A model generated the notes under the pieces. It was not told where the DNA came from and ran no database searches. It saw nothing but the letters and a program-made list of their open reading frames with translations. A stretch of DNA of 40,673 nucleotides from Novosphingobium sp. GTDB lineage: Bacteria; Pseudomonadota; Alphaproteobacteria; Sphingomonadales; Sphingomonadaceae. Both the position numbers and the translations under genes were made by a program. Of this stretch, positions 14,469 through 22,491 are shown one piece after another. Numbering within the stretch: position 1 is the stretch's first letter; each line of letters starts with the position of its first letter. The stretch lies in assembly GCF_019748365.1 (NCBI RefSeq), contig NZ_JAIEPN010000143.1, positions 1 to 40,673 on the forward strand, in the 5' to 3' direction.

Positions 14469-15509
14469 TCAATCCGGCGTCAGCACCATTTTCAGCGCGC
14501 CGGCCTCCCGCGCTTCGAACAAGCGGTAGGCCTCCGCGCCTGCGCTCAGCGGCAGGCGGTGGGTGATCGTGCGTTCGGGTTTCAGGCGGCCGGACTGGAC
14601 GAGCGGGAACAGCGCGGGCAGTTCCTCGGGCACCGAGCAGGTGCCGATGCGGAAGGTGAGGCCGGCGGCGAAAGCGCGTTCCAGCGGAAAGGCGAACCGG
14701 CGCGATTGCTGGACGCCGATGACCGAGACGGTGCCGCGCGGGCGGACCAGCCGCAGCGCGAAGTCGACGGTGGCGTCGCTGCCGACGACTTCGACGACGC
14801 AATCGAGCTTGCGGCCCTTGGTGTCAGCCTTGATGCGTTCGAGCGCTTCGTCCGGGTGGAGCGTGATGGCGCCGGACTGCTCGGCCATGGCGCGGCGTTC
14901 GGCAACGGGATCGATAGCGTAGACCACGTGCGCGCCCATGACATAGGCGCTTTCGACCGCCATCAGGCCAATGGGGCCGAGGCCGATCACCGCGACCGAC
15001 GCGCCGGGGCGGATATCGGCCTGCCGCGCGCCGAACCATGCGGTCGCCAGCGCATCGGTCATCATCAGCGCTTGTTCTTCGCTCACGCCTTCGGGGATGG
15101 GGACGGCGTTCATGTCGGCCGCGGGGACGCGCACGGCTTCGGCTTGCGAGCCCTGCAGGCGGGCGGATAGGCCATAGCAGGCGAGCGCGCCGTTTTCGCA
15201 GGTGTGGACGAGGCCGGCGAGGCAAGAGCGGCAGCGGCCGCAGCCTACCGCAGCGGGGAGCATCACAAGATCGCCGACCTTCACGCGCTGGACCGCGCTG
15301 CCGACTTCGACCACTTCGCCCACCGCTTCGTGGCCGACGCAGAAGCCCACATCCTCGGAGAAGCCGTGGCCGTGGTAGATATGGAGGTCCGACCCGCAGA
15401 TCGAGCAGGCGGTGACTCGCACGACGGCATCTGCGAGCGACTGGGGCACGGGATCGTCCATGCTTTCATAGCGGACGTCGCGCGCGCCGTAGTAGCGGAG
15501 AGCCTTCAC
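14469..15509 (-). CDS. Zinc-dependent alcohol dehydrogenase (MDR superfamily)
   Basis: 346 residues from a GTG at 15509 that overlaps the preceding SDR stop by four bases. The catalytic zinc site is visible (C38 in CSICGSD, H60-E61 in VGHEAVGEV). The four structural-zinc cysteines are C90, C93, C96 and C104 (CGRCRSCLAGLVHTC). A Rossmann fold follows (VAVIGLGPIGLMAVE). It resembles the threonine/sorbitol/glutathione-independent formaldehyde dehydrogenase branch that oxidises secondary alcohols or polyols with NAD(P). It is the second gene of an SDR-ADH pair, so the two may act in sequence on one sugar or alcohol. It lies next to but convergent with the rhamnose genes, separated by palindromic repeats. 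A role in rhamnose use is not supported. Substrate unknown. Confidence 0.85.
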   Translation of the reverse strand: MKALRYYGARDVRYESMDDPVPQSLADAVVRVTACSICGSDLHIYHGHGFSEDVGFCVGHEAVGEVVEVGSAVQRVKVGDLVMLPAAVGCGRCRSCLAGLVHTCENGALACYGLSARLQGSQAEAVRVPAADMNAVPIPEGVSEEQALMMTDALATAWFGARQADIRPGASVAVIGLGPIGLMAVESAYVMGAHVVYAIDPVAERRAMAEQSGAITLHPDEALERIKADTKGRKLDCVVEVVGSDATVDFALRLVRPRGTVSVIGVQQSRRFAFPLERAFAAGLTFRIGTCSVPEELPALFPLVQSGRLKPERTITHRLPLSAGAEAYRLFEAREAGALKMVLTPD

Positions 15510-16243
15510 AGCGAGAGCCCTCCATCGACGATCAGCGTCTGCCCGGTGACGTAGCTGGCGAGCGGGCTGGCGAGGAACAACACCGCGCCGGCCATGTCCT
15601 CCGGCGTGCCGAGGCGGCCTTGCGGGATGCGGGCGATCGAGCCGGCGAGGCGTTCGGGGTGCTGGGTGGTGACTTTGGTGAGCTTGGTATCGACAAGGCC
15701 GGGGGCGATGCCGTTGACGCGGATGCCCTCGCCCGCAAAGGCATTGCCAAGCGTGCGCGTGAGGCTGACCGCGCCCGCCTTCGATGCGGCATAGGCGGGG
15801 TTGCCGATATTGGCGCCGAACGCGGCAACCGAGCTGACGGTGACGATACCGCCCTTGGCCTCCGCCAGCACGGCGCGGAACTTCATGGCGCAGTGCATCA
15901 GGCTGTCGAGATTGACCGCCATGACCTTGTCCCACCCGGGGCGCTGAAACTCGCCGCGCTTGTAGACGACGGTGCCCTGGCAGAGGACGAGAACGTCGAG
16001 CGTATCGAACGGCATGGGCGCGGCTTCGATGGCATCGGGATCGCCGACATCGACTGAGGTATAGCCGAGCCCGGTGAGGTCCGAACCTTCGGCGGGATCG
16101 TAGTCCTCCGCCCGCGCCCGCGTGCCCCAGACATGGACCGCCGCGCCGCGCAGGCGGAAGGCGTGCGCAATGCCGTTGCCGATGCCGCTCGATCCGCCGA
16201 CGACGAGGACCTTTCGGCCGGTGAAATCGGTATCGCCATTCAT
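15506..16243 (-). CDS. Short-chain dehydrogenase/reductase with an atypical NAG motif
   Basis: 245 residues from the ATG at 16243, preceded by GAGGGAGAG; an upstream ATG at 16270 is less well placed. It is a classical SDR: nucleotide loop GGSSGIG (16-22), N111, S138, and Y151-K155 (YAASK), with a C-terminal TGQTLIVDGGLSL. The usual NNAG motif after beta-4 is replaced by CQG (88-90, in VLVLCQGTVVY), while the other three catalytic residues are intact, so it is probably active. It is coupled to the zinc dehydrogenase by a GTGA overlap. The upstream gap of about 197 bases to the divergent secreted-protein gene holds its promoter. Substrate unknown; likely a sugar or alcohol. Confidence 0.85.
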   Translation of the reverse strand: MNGDTDFTGRKVLVVGGSSGIGNGIAHAFRLRGAAVHVWGTRARAEDYDPAEGSDLTGLGYTSVDVGDPDAIEAAPMPFDTLDVLVLCQGTVVYKRGEFQRPGWDKVMAVNLDSLMHCAMKFRAVLAEAKGGIVTVSSVAAFGANIGNPAYAASKAGAVSLTRTLGNAFAGEGIRVNGIAPGLVDTKLTKVTTQHPERLAGSIARIPQGRLGTPEDMAGAVLFLASPLASYVTGQTLIVDGGLSL

Positions 16244-16440
16244 GGGTCTTGCTCTCTCCCTCGGGGCCATTTGCCCTCTTGCCGGTCCTTTTCGGCAGGG
16301 AGCGCGGGGTGCGCAAGAGGCCGCGCTATCCGTTCATAAAAATCGCACTCTACATGAACAGAAGCCAACAGCGCATTCAGCCTCATGCCACGACGAATCA
16401 GGCACCTTCGCTGCATCGGCACCAGTGAAGGAGGATGACG

Positions 16441-16854
16441 ATGAAGACGATGACCAACGTTCTTGCCACCGCGCTCGCACTCGGCAGCGCAGTGGTCATG
16501 AGTGGATCGGCGAGCGCGCACGACGGACGCTGGAACGGCAACGGCTGGGGCTATGACCAGCACTGGGGCGGCGGTTGGCAGGGTGGCAACGGCGGTTTCG
16601 GCGGCGCCTGTTCGGGCCAGCGCGCCTTCGGGCTGGAGCGCGAACTTCGCTTCAAGACCAGCCGCGGCCTGATCGATTTCCGCACCGCGCGGCGCATCCA
16701 GCGCGATATCGACCGGCTGCAGTGGCGCGAACAGCACGAATGCGCCGAAGGCGATTGGCGCGCGGTGGGCCGGATCAACCGCGACTATGCGCGGATCGAC
16801 CGCTGGATCGACCGGGAAGCCCGGCGCAATCGCGGCGATTACTGGGATCATTGA
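16441..16854 (+). CDS. Small secreted hypothetical protein with a Gly/Trp-rich segment
   Basis: 137 residues from the ATG at 16441, six bases after a perfect AAGGAGG; the in-frame ATG at 16435 is too close to that site. Residues 1-26 are a Sec signal peptide (MKTMTNVLATALALGSAVV, cleavage after ASA before HDGRW). A low-complexity stretch rich in Gly, Trp and Asn follows (~27-55). The C-terminal ~75 residues are a charged helix with regular RIQRDIDRL and RINRDYARIDRWIDREARR patterns. Two cysteines (in GACSGQ and HECAEG) could form a disulfide. It is probably periplasmic. This kind of short Arg-rich secreted protein is common in sphingomonads, but I know no function for it. Confidence 0.75.
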   Translation: MKTMTNVLATALALGSAVVMSGSASAHDGRWNGNGWGYDQHWGGGWQGGNGGFGGACSGQRAFGLERELRFKTSRGLIDFRTARRIQRDIDRLQWREQHECAEGDWRAVGRINRDYARIDRWIDREARRNRGDYWDH

Positions 16855-16876
16855 ACCCGCAACCGCCGCCCCGGCT

Positions 16877-17338
16877 TCACCCCCGGCCGCGATAGGAGGC
16901 CACCCCCTGATCGGGCACCCACAGCCCGGCAGGGGGCGCGTCCGACTGCCAGAACACATCGATCGGGATGCCGCCGCGCGGATACCAGTAGCCGCCGATG
17001 CGCAGCCAGCGCGGGTTCATTTCGGTGAACAGACGCTGGCCGATGCCGACGGTCACATCCTCGTGGAAGCCCGCATGGTTGCGGAACGCGCCGAGGAACA
17101 GCTTCAAGGACTTCGATTCGACGATGGTCTCGCCCGGCGCATAATCGATCACCAGATGCGCGAAATCGGGCTGGCCGGTGACCGGGCAGAGCGAGGTGAA
17201 CTCGGGTGCGGCAAAGCGCACGAGGAACAGCGAGCCGGCGCGCGGATTGGGCACGTAATCGAGCACGGCCTCTTCGGGCGAGGCGGGCAGGCTGCTCGTC
17301 TGGCCGAGGTGGAGGGGGGTGGCGCCGATATCGGTCAT
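16877..17338 (-). CDS. queF: NADPH-dependent 7-cyano-7-deazaguanine (preQ0) reductase
   Basis: 153 residues from the ATG at 17338, preceded by GAAAGGA. This is the short unimodular (YkvM-like) QueF. It carries the catalytic Cys51 and Asp58 in [13 protein letters not shown], the family hallmark [15 protein letters not shown] and the substrate-binding FHE that follows, and ends [11 protein letters not shown]. It reduces preQ0 to preQ1, the precursor of queuosine in tRNA anticodons. No other queuosine genes are nearby. The gene is convergent with the secreted-protein gene and divergent from sseA. Very confident. Confidence 0.96.
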   Translation of the reverse strand: MTDIGATPLHLGQTSSLPASPEEAVLDYVPNPRAGSLFLVRFAAPEFTSLCPVTGQPDFAHLVIDYAPGETIVESKSLKLFLGAFRNHAGFHEDVTVGIGQRLFTEMNPRWLRIGGYWYPRGGIPIDVFWQSDAPPAGLWVPDQGVASYRGRG

Positions 17339-17499
17339 GCGAGGTCCTTTCTTCAGGGCGCCTTTGCACCGGCGGGGGCAGCGGGGCAAGCGGGCGCGTG
17401 GGGCAGACGCCCCTTCGTCCTTGCCGCAGCGCAGCAAGAGGGTTAATCTCGATATCAAGGACCCGCACAGACGGGCCGCATGCAGGACGGAGCTGACCC

Positions 17500-18345
17500 A
17501 TGGAATCCCTGGTCTCGACCCAGTGGCTCGCCAGCGAGCTGGGCGCGAGCGATCTGCGCATCGTTGATGCCAGCGCTTTCTTGCCCGAGCACGGACGCGA
17601 TCCGGTGCTGGAATACGAGGCGTGCCATATCCCCGGCGCGGTGTTCATGAACCTTGCCGAACTGGCCGATCCGGCGCGGCCAGGGCTCAACATGCTGCCA
17701 AGCGCCGAGCGGTTTGCCAGCAAGATGCAGAGCCTCGGGCTCGGCGACGGCAGCCGCATCGTGCTTTATGACGACAGCCCGGTGAAGACCGCCGCGCGCG
17801 CGTGGTTCATGCTGACGATGTTCGGCGCGGCCAATGTGGCGCTGCTCGATGGCGGGATCGCCAAGTGGAAGGCCGAGGGGCGCAAATGCGCACAAGGCAA
17901 GGAAACGCTGCGGCACCGGCACTTCACCGTTTGGAGCGACGACCGGCAAGTGCGCAGCAAGGCCGAAGTGCTTGCGAACCTCGAGAACGGGCGCGAACTC
18001 GTCGTCGATGCGCGCGGGGCAGGTCGGTTTACCGGCGAAGTGGCAGAAGTGAAGCCAGGGCTGGCGAGCGGACATATCCCCGGCGCACGCAATGTCTACT
18101 ACGCCAGCCTGTTCCAGCCCGACGGGACGTGGAAGAGCCCTGATGCGATCCGCGCCGTCTTCGAGGCGGCGGGGGTGGACTTGTCGCGCCCGCTGATCAC
18201 GAGCTGCGGTTCAGGCGTAACGGCGAGCGCGCTGCTCTTCGCGCTGCACCTGATCGGCAAGACCGACGCGGCGCTCTATGATGGCAGCTGGAGCGAATGG
18301 GGCGCGGACCCGGCCACGCCGAAGGAGACGGGGGCGGCGCGGTAG
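17500..18345 (+). CDS. sseA: 3-mercaptopyruvate sulfurtransferase
   Basis: 281 residues with two rhodanese domains (residues ~1-140 and ~155-275). The active-site loop in the second domain is CGSGVTA with the catalytic Cys236. CG-S/T-GVT marks mercaptopyruvate sulfurtransferases, as opposed to CRKGVT-type thiosulfate sulfurtransferases. Other hallmarks are [13 protein letters not shown] in domain 1 and [10 protein letters not shown] in domain 2. It transfers sulfur from 3-mercaptopyruvate to thiol or cyanide acceptors in the cytoplasm. The next gene encodes another sulfur amino-acid enzyme, separated by a C-rich palindromic repeat. A GGAG site precedes the ATG. Confidence 0.94.
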   Translation: MESLVSTQWLASELGASDLRIVDASAFLPEHGRDPVLEYEACHIPGAVFMNLAELADPARPGLNMLPSAERFASKMQSLGLGDGSRIVLYDDSPVKTAARAWFMLTMFGAANVALLDGGIAKWKAEGRKCAQGKETLRHRHFTVWSDDRQVRSKAEVLANLENGRELVVDARGAGRFTGEVAEVKPGLASGHIPGARNVYYASLFQPDGTWKSPDAIRAVFEAAGVDLSRPLITSCGSGVTASALLFALHLIGKTDAALYDGSWSEWGADPATPKETGAAR

Positions 18346-18367
18346 ATTTACATCGTCCCGCATGCAG

Positions 18368-18465
18368 CCCCCTCCCCCGCTCGGGGGAGGCCGGGTGGGG
18401 GTGCGCGGCGTCGCCAGGTTAGCGCTCTGTTACCCCTCCCCAACCCCTCCCCGTCCGGGGAGGGG
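18368..18465. repeat. C/G-rich bipartite palindromic repeat, copy A
   Basis: Layout: an outer hairpin CCTCCCCCGCTCGGGGGAGG, a central part with GGGTGGGGGTG on the left and CCCCTCCCCAACCC on the right, and a closing hairpin CCCCTCCCCGTCCGGGGAGG. The same layout recurs at 20681 and 26493. It fills the gap between sseA and metC. Confidence 0.85.
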
Positions 18466-18512
18466 CCAAGCGGCGATTCCCTTCCACGCAAAATACGCCT
18501 AAGACCCACCCC

Positions 18513-19742
18513 ATGGCAGAGCATGACAACGAGACCCACGGCACCGGCACGCGGCTGGTCGGCGCAGGTCGGCGAGCCGAGTGGACCGGCAGCGCGGACC
18601 ATCCCGGCGCGGTGGTCAATCCGCCGGTCTACCGGGCGAGCACGCATCTCTATCCCGATATGGCCGCGCTGCGGGCGCATCCCGCCAACGAGGACGGCAA
18701 GTTCTACTATGGCCGCCGCGGCGCGCCGACGCAGTGGGCGCTCTCCGACGCGCTGACGGCGCTGGAGCCGGGGGCGGAAGGCACGGTGCTGTACCCTTCC
18801 GGCGTAGCGGCGATCATGGGTGCGCTGCTGACGGTGCTGCGGCCGGGCGATGTGCTGCTGATGATCGACAACGCCTATGAGCCGAGCCGCGCGATGGGGC
18901 GCGGGCTGCTGAAGGACTTCGGCGTGGAGACGCGCTGGTTCGATGCGAGCGATCCGGCGGCCTTCGAAGCGGCGATCTGCGCGCGGACCAAGGCCGTGCT
19001 GCTGGAAGTGCCGGGCAGCCTCACCATCGAAGTCTGCGATGTGCCCGCACTTTCCGCCATCGCCAAGGCGCATGGGCTGACCGTTGTGCTCGACAACACC
19101 TGGGCCTCGCCGCTGGGCTTTCCGGCGCTGGAGCGCGGCGTCGATATCGCGGTGATGAGCCTGACCAAGCATGTCGGCGGACATTCGGACGCGATGATGG
19201 GCAGCGCCAGTGCCGGGCCGGAATGGTACCGCAAGCTGCGCCTGCGCGCGCAGGGGCTGGGCAATGTCGTCTCGCCCGATGATGCCGCGCTGATGCTGCG
19301 GGGGCTCAGGACCATGGGCCTGCGGCTGGCGCAGGAGACCGCTTCAGCCCTCGCGATTGCGCAGTGGCTGGAGCGGCGGCCGGAAGTGGCCAAAGTGCTT
19401 TGCCCGATGCTGCCGGGATCGCCCGGGCATGATGTGTGGAGCCGCGATTTCACCGGCGGCTGCGGCTTGTTCAGCTTCGTGCTGAAGGGCGGCACATCGG
19501 CGGCGCGCGATGCCTTGATCGATGCGCTGGCGCTGTTCGGCATCGGCTTTTCGTGGGGCGGGTTCGAGAGCCTCGCCACGCCTGTCGATCCTGCGCCGAT
19601 CCGCACCGCGAGCCCCTGGCCGCTGCCGGGGCTGGATGACGGCGACCGCTTCGGCGTGCGGCTCTCGATCGGCCTGGAGGACACGGCCGACCTGATCGCC
19701 GACCTCGAACGCGCGCTCGGCGTGTGGCGCGCTTCGGCATGA
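18513..19742 (+). CDS. metC: Cystathionine beta-lyase (PLP, Cys/Met metabolism)
   Basis: 409 residues of the Cys/Met-metabolism PLP family (fold type I). The PLP-binding lysine is K219 in SLTKHVGGHSD, the ring-nitrogen aspartate D194 in VVLDNTWASP, and the substrate/PLP contacts YYGRRGAPT and YPSGVAAIMGALL. The motif pattern (RRGAPTQWAL with KHVGGHSD) matches MetC-type cystathionine beta-lyases that cleave cystathionine to homocysteine, pyruvate and ammonia, rather than MetB. The last codon overlaps the ATG of the following channel gene (ATGA). There is no strong Shine-Dalgarno sequence. The exact role within the family is likely but not proven. Confidence 0.88.
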   Translation: MAEHDNETHGTGTRLVGAGRRAEWTGSADHPGAVVNPPVYRASTHLYPDMAALRAHPANEDGKFYYGRRGAPTQWALSDALTALEPGAEGTVLYPSGVAAIMGALLTVLRPGDVLLMIDNAYEPSRAMGRGLLKDFGVETRWFDASDPAAFEAAICARTKAVLLEVPGSLTIEVCDVPALSAIAKAHGLTVVLDNTWASPLGFPALERGVDIAVMSLTKHVGGHSDAMMGSASAGPEWYRKLRLRAQGLGNVVSPDDAALMLRGLRTMGLRLAQETASALAIAQWLERRPEVAKVLCPMLPGSPGHDVWSRDFTGGCGLFSFVLKGGTSAARDALIDALALFGIGFSWGGFESLATPVDPAPIRTASPWPLPGLDDGDRFGVRLSIGLEDTADLIADLERALGVWRASA

Positions 19743-20668
19743 GCGAGTGGACCAAGCTGCAGCGCGCCGTCACGCAGTGGGCCCGGTCGCTCGATGATCT
19801 GGGCTTCGATGTCGGCCGCACGCATATCTCGCTGTTCAACGCGGTGTGGATGATCTTTGTCGTCATCGCGGTGCTGGTGTTCGGCCGTCTTGTGAGCCGG
19901 ATCGGGCGGCGCGCGGTGCGCAGCATGCGCGGGCTCGACGGGACGCAGCGGGCGCTCGGCGAGAAGCTGATGACGGTGACCGTGTGGACCGTGGCGGTCC
20001 TTGTCGGCATCGATGCTGTGGGCATCAACCTCACCACGCTGACGGTGTTTTCGGGCGCCTTCGGCCTCGCGGTCGGCTTTGGTTTGCAGAAGACTTTCGG
20101 CAACCTGATCGCGGGCGTGATCCTGCTGATGGACCGCTCGATCAAGCCGGGCGACGTGATCGCGGTGAACGACACCAAGGGCAGCACCTTCGGCGTCGTC
20201 GAGCGGATCGGCGTGCGCGCGGTATCGGTGACGACGCGCGACAACCGCGAGATCCTGATCCCGAACGAGATCCTGATGACCACGCAAGTGGAGAACTGGT
20301 CGTATTCATCGCGGCTGGTGGGGATCACGATACCGGTCGGGATTTCCTATGAAAGCGATCTGGAACTGGCCGAAAAGCTGCTGCTGGAAGCCACACTGAC
20401 GGTGCCGCGCGTGCTGAAGGACCCGGAGCCCTCGATCCTGCTGAGCGCCTTCGGCCCGAGCGCGATCGAGCTTTCGATCTATATCTCGATCGACGACCCG
20501 GAAAGCGGCGTGGGCAACGTGCGGTCTGATGTGCTGAAGGCGGTGTGGCACGCGCTGAAGGGCAGCGGGGTGAGCATTCCCCTGCCCCAGCACGATGTGG
20601 CACTTAGGGATTCGGACGGGCTGCGGCGGGTGGCGGAGGCGCTGAGGAGGCGCGAAAACCCGAAATGA
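19739..20668 (+). CDS. Small-conductance mechanosensitive channel, MscS family
   Basis: 309 residues from the ATG overlapping the metC stop. It has two or three N-terminal transmembrane helices. The pore-lining TM3 and beta domain are recognisable in GAFGLAVGFGLQKTFGNLIAGVILLMDRSIKPGD, given here in part: LAVGFGLQKTFGNLIAGV, then DRSIKPGDVIAV. The middle domain (VERIGVRAVSVTTRDNREIL, IPNE) is the standard MscS signature, followed by the alpha/beta C-terminal domain. It would release solutes under hypo-osmotic stress at the inner membrane. Translational coupling to metC looks incidental. The gene is followed directly by copy B of the C-rich repeat. Confidence 0.92.
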   Translation: MSEWTKLQRAVTQWARSLDDLGFDVGRTHISLFNAVWMIFVVIAVLVFGRLVSRIGRRAVRSMRGLDGTQRALGEKLMTVTVWTVAVLVGIDAVGINLTTLTVFSGAFGLAVGFGLQKTFGNLIAGVILLMDRSIKPGDVIAVNDTKGSTFGVVERIGVRAVSVTTRDNREILIPNEILMTTQVENWSYSSRLVGITIPVGISYESDLELAEKLLLEATLTVPRVLKDPEPSILLSAFGPSAIELSIYISIDDPESGVGNVRSDVLKAVWHALKGSGVSIPLPQHDVALRDSDGLRRVAEALRRRENPK

Positions 20669-20680
20669 GACCTCTTCCTG

Positions 20681-20776
20681 CCCCTCCCCCGGTCGCGGGA
20701 GGCTGGGTGGGGGTGAGCGGCGCTTGAATGGCGAGCGCCGTGCCCCTCCCCCATCCCCTCCCCGCCGGGGAGGGGG
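20681..20776. repeat. C/G-rich bipartite palindromic repeat, copy B
   Basis: Best-preserved copy: the central arms GGCGCT and AGCGCC pair perfectly around nine bases, flanked by GGGTGGGGGTG and CCCCTCCCCCATCCC. The closing hairpin is CCCCTCCCCGCCGGGGAGGG. It lies between convergent mscS-like and DUF3237 genes, where it could also help to end transcription. Confidence 0.88.
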
Positions 20777-20792
20777 GCTTTGAAGGCTGGTT

Positions 20793-21257
20793 CTAGCCAG
20801 CGGCGCCCCTTGCCGGGCGGTAGACGCGGTATTCGATGCCGAGACCGGGCAGCACGCGGCCTTCGCCGACGAAGAAGGTGGTGTTGACCCAGCTGTAGCG
20901 CGGGTCGCCGGTTTCCATCCGCGGGTTGGTGCAGAAGTATTGGTCGGCGAACTCGGTGCCGGTGCCGTTTTCGATCGCGCCCATGACCGCGGCATTCATT
21001 TCCAGCAGGCCGAAATACTGGACGTAGATAAAGGCGCCGTCGCTGGTTTCGACCTGGGCACGCACGTCGACCCGGAGGAAGCCGTCAGGCCCGATCAGCG
21101 CCCATTCGCCGCCGCCGCGGATCGTGCCGCTGAGGCGATCACCGACCACTTCGCCGCCGTCGATCTCGTAATACATGCGCGTGCCGATAGGGCCTGCGCC
21201 GATCGGGAGCGGCGGCTTAAGGCCGGCCCTGAACGTGAATTCGTGCACCAGTTCCAT
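20793..21257 (-). CDS. DUF3237 family protein
   Basis: 154 residues. The pattern ELVHEFTFRAGL near the start, GTRMYYEIDGGEVVGDRLSG, WALIGPDGFLRVDVRAQVET, then YFGLLEMN and a C-terminal YSWVNTTFFVGEGRV is that of DUF3237, a beta-barrel family without a firmly established activity. There is no signal peptide or membrane segment, so it is probably cytoplasmic. A strong AGGGGGAG site precedes the ATG. It stands alone and divergent from the sulfate-assimilation operon; there is nothing in the context that assigns a role. Confidence 0.85.
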   Translation of the reverse strand: MELVHEFTFRAGLKPPLPIGAGPIGTRMYYEIDGGEVVGDRLSGTIRGGGEWALIGPDGFLRVDVRAQVETSDGAFIYVQYFGLLEMNAAVMGAIENGTGTEFADQYFCTNPRMETGDPRYSWVNTTFFVGEGRVLPGLGIEYRVYRPARGAAG

Positions 21258-21299
21258 TCGGCTTCTCCCCCTGTTTTATCGTGTGCCGACAGTATCACC

Positions 21300-21372
21300 T
21301 GTTCGGGCAGCGAACACAGGAAAACGTCGGTGATGGCGGAGGTGTGCTGAGGGCTAAAGCTTACCTAGCCCT
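21300..21372. promoter_or_regulatory. Two inverted repeats upstream of the cobA-cysI-cysH operon
   Basis: TGTTCG/CGAACA (21300-21316, five-base spacer) and AGGGCTA/TAGCCCT (21350-21372, nine-base spacer) lie in the 168-base gap between divergent genes. They are candidate binding sites for a regulator of sulfur assimilation or of the DUF3237 gene. No consensus I know matches exactly, so this rests on symmetry and position only. Confidence 0.3.
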
Positions 21373-21425
21373 GCCCCTAGCTTTCCTCGCTGGCGATTGC
21401 GCATGGGAGCGACCATCTGGCGCCC

Positions 21426-22196
21426 ATGGACAATGCGCCCCACAGGATCGGAACCGTGTATCTCGTGGGCGCAGGCCCCGGTGATCCGGAGCTTTTGACG
21501 CTGCGCGCGGCGCGGTTGCTCTCTGCGGCGGAGCTGATCGTGCATGACGGGCTGGTCGATCCTGCGATCATGGCAATGGTTCCCGCTGGTGCACGGCTGG
21601 TCTCGGTGGCGAAAAGCCGCGCGCGGCACACCATGCAGCAGGACGATATCAACGCGCTCCTGGTGCGCGAGGCGCTGGCCGGGCACGATGTGGTGCGGCT
21701 GAAGGGCGGCGATCCGTTTGTGTTCGGGCGCGGCGGCGAGGAAGCGGAGGCCTGCTATGCGGCGGGGGTTCCGGTCGAAGTCGTGCCGGGCGTGAGCGCG
21801 GCGATGGGCGCGGCGGCGGCAGCGCAGATTCCGCTCACCCACCGCGAGAACGCCTCGATCGTGAGTTTCGTGGCCGGGCAGTGCAAGGGGCTGGCGGACC
21901 AGAACTGGGCGGGGCTGGCCGGGGTCGGCCGCACGCTGGTGATCTACATGGGCGTCGCCACCAGCGATGCGATTGCCGAGAAGCTGATGGCGGACGGCCT
22001 TGCGCCCGATATGCCGGTGGCGATTATCGAGAACGCGGCGCGGCCCACGATGCGCGTGCTGCGCGGGGCGCTGGCGGGGCTCGGCGCGCTGGTCGAAGAG
22101 CACAAGGTGAAGAGCCCTGCCCTCATCGTGATCGGCGAAGTGACCGCGCGTGAGCGCACCCAGGACCTTTTGAAGATAGCGGAGACCGCTGCGTGA
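21426..22196 (+). CDS. cobA: Uroporphyrinogen-III C-methyltransferase (SUMT)
   Basis: 256 residues. SUMT hallmarks: VYLVGAGPGDPELLTLRA near the N-terminus, RLKGGDPFVFGRGGEEAEA, then a VVPGVSAAMGAAA segment and the PLTHRE motif. It methylates uroporphyrinogen III twice to precorrin-2 using SAM. Here, heading an operon with the siroheme enzyme CysI, it supplies siroheme precursor. The oxidase/ferrochelatase half found in E. coli CysG is absent from this protein. Its stop overlaps the GTG of the next gene. No clear Shine-Dalgarno sequence precedes the ATG. In alphaproteobacteria the symbol cysG or cobA is used for this form. Confidence 0.94.
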   Translation: MDNAPHRIGTVYLVGAGPGDPELLTLRAARLLSAAELIVHDGLVDPAIMAMVPAGARLVSVAKSRARHTMQQDDINALLVREALAGHDVVRLKGGDPFVFGRGGEEAEACYAAGVPVEVVPGVSAAMGAAAAAQIPLTHRENASIVSFVAGQCKGLADQNWAGLAGVGRTLVIYMGVATSDAIAEKLMADGLAPDMPVAIIENAARPTMRVLRGALAGLGALVEEHKVKSPALIVIGEVTARERTQDLLKIAETAA

Positions 22197-22489
22197 AGAT
22201 TTTGACGGGGAATGATCTGGCATCCGGCGATGTCGTCTGGTGGGACGGCAAGGGCTGGTCGCGCGATGTGAACGATGCGGTGGACGCGGGCGATTCTGCC
22301 GATGCGATCCTCGCCGCCGAGGAAGCCGCGCAGCGCGTCAACGCGGGCTATGCGATTGCCGCGACCAAGACCGCCGAGGGCGTCCGCCCCGCGCATATCA
22401 AGGACCGCATCCGGGCGCTTGGCCCCACGGTACGGCTCGACCTTTCCCTCCGTCCCGGCGATCCCGACGCCGCCAGCCGAGTGATCTGA
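22193..22489 (+). CDS. DUF2849 family protein of the sulfite-reductase operon
   Basis: 98 residues from a GTG that overlaps the cobA stop (GTGA). The pattern LTGNDLASGDVVWWDGKGW followed by AAEEAAQRVNAGYAIA and a C-terminal segment HIKDRIRALGPTVRLDL is that of DUF2849. This small protein family is found almost only next to cysI in alphaproteobacteria. The function is not established. Its constant place suggests assembly or electron delivery for the siroheme enzyme, which is inference. It ends two bases before the cysI ATG, so all three genes are one translation-coupled unit. Confidence 0.88.
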   Translation: MKILTGNDLASGDVVWWDGKGWSRDVNDAVDAGDSADAILAAEEAAQRVNAGYAIAATKTAEGVRPAHIKDRIRALGPTVRLDLSLRPGDPDAASRVI

Positions 22490-22491
22490 AC

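Noticed and set aside
15506..16243. SDR as an L-rhamnose 1-dehydrogenase of the non-phosphorylating pathway
   Set aside because: Its sequence does not resemble the known sphingomonad enzyme as I recall it, it is convergent with the rhamnose genes, and no lactonase or rhamnonate dehydratase is nearby.
14469..16316. A single 615-codon leftward frame that could be read as a fusion protein
   Set aside because: Only the C-terminal 346 residues are a real protein (Zn-dehydrogenase). The N-terminal part is out of frame with, and antisense-free shadow of, the true SDR gene on the same strand, which has proper motifs and its own start.
18368..18465. C-rich repeat as a simple rho-independent terminator of sseA
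   Set aside because: It lacks a T-run, and an equivalent 97-bp structure also lies directly upstream of a start codon at 26.5 kb, so it is better described as a dispersed repeat.
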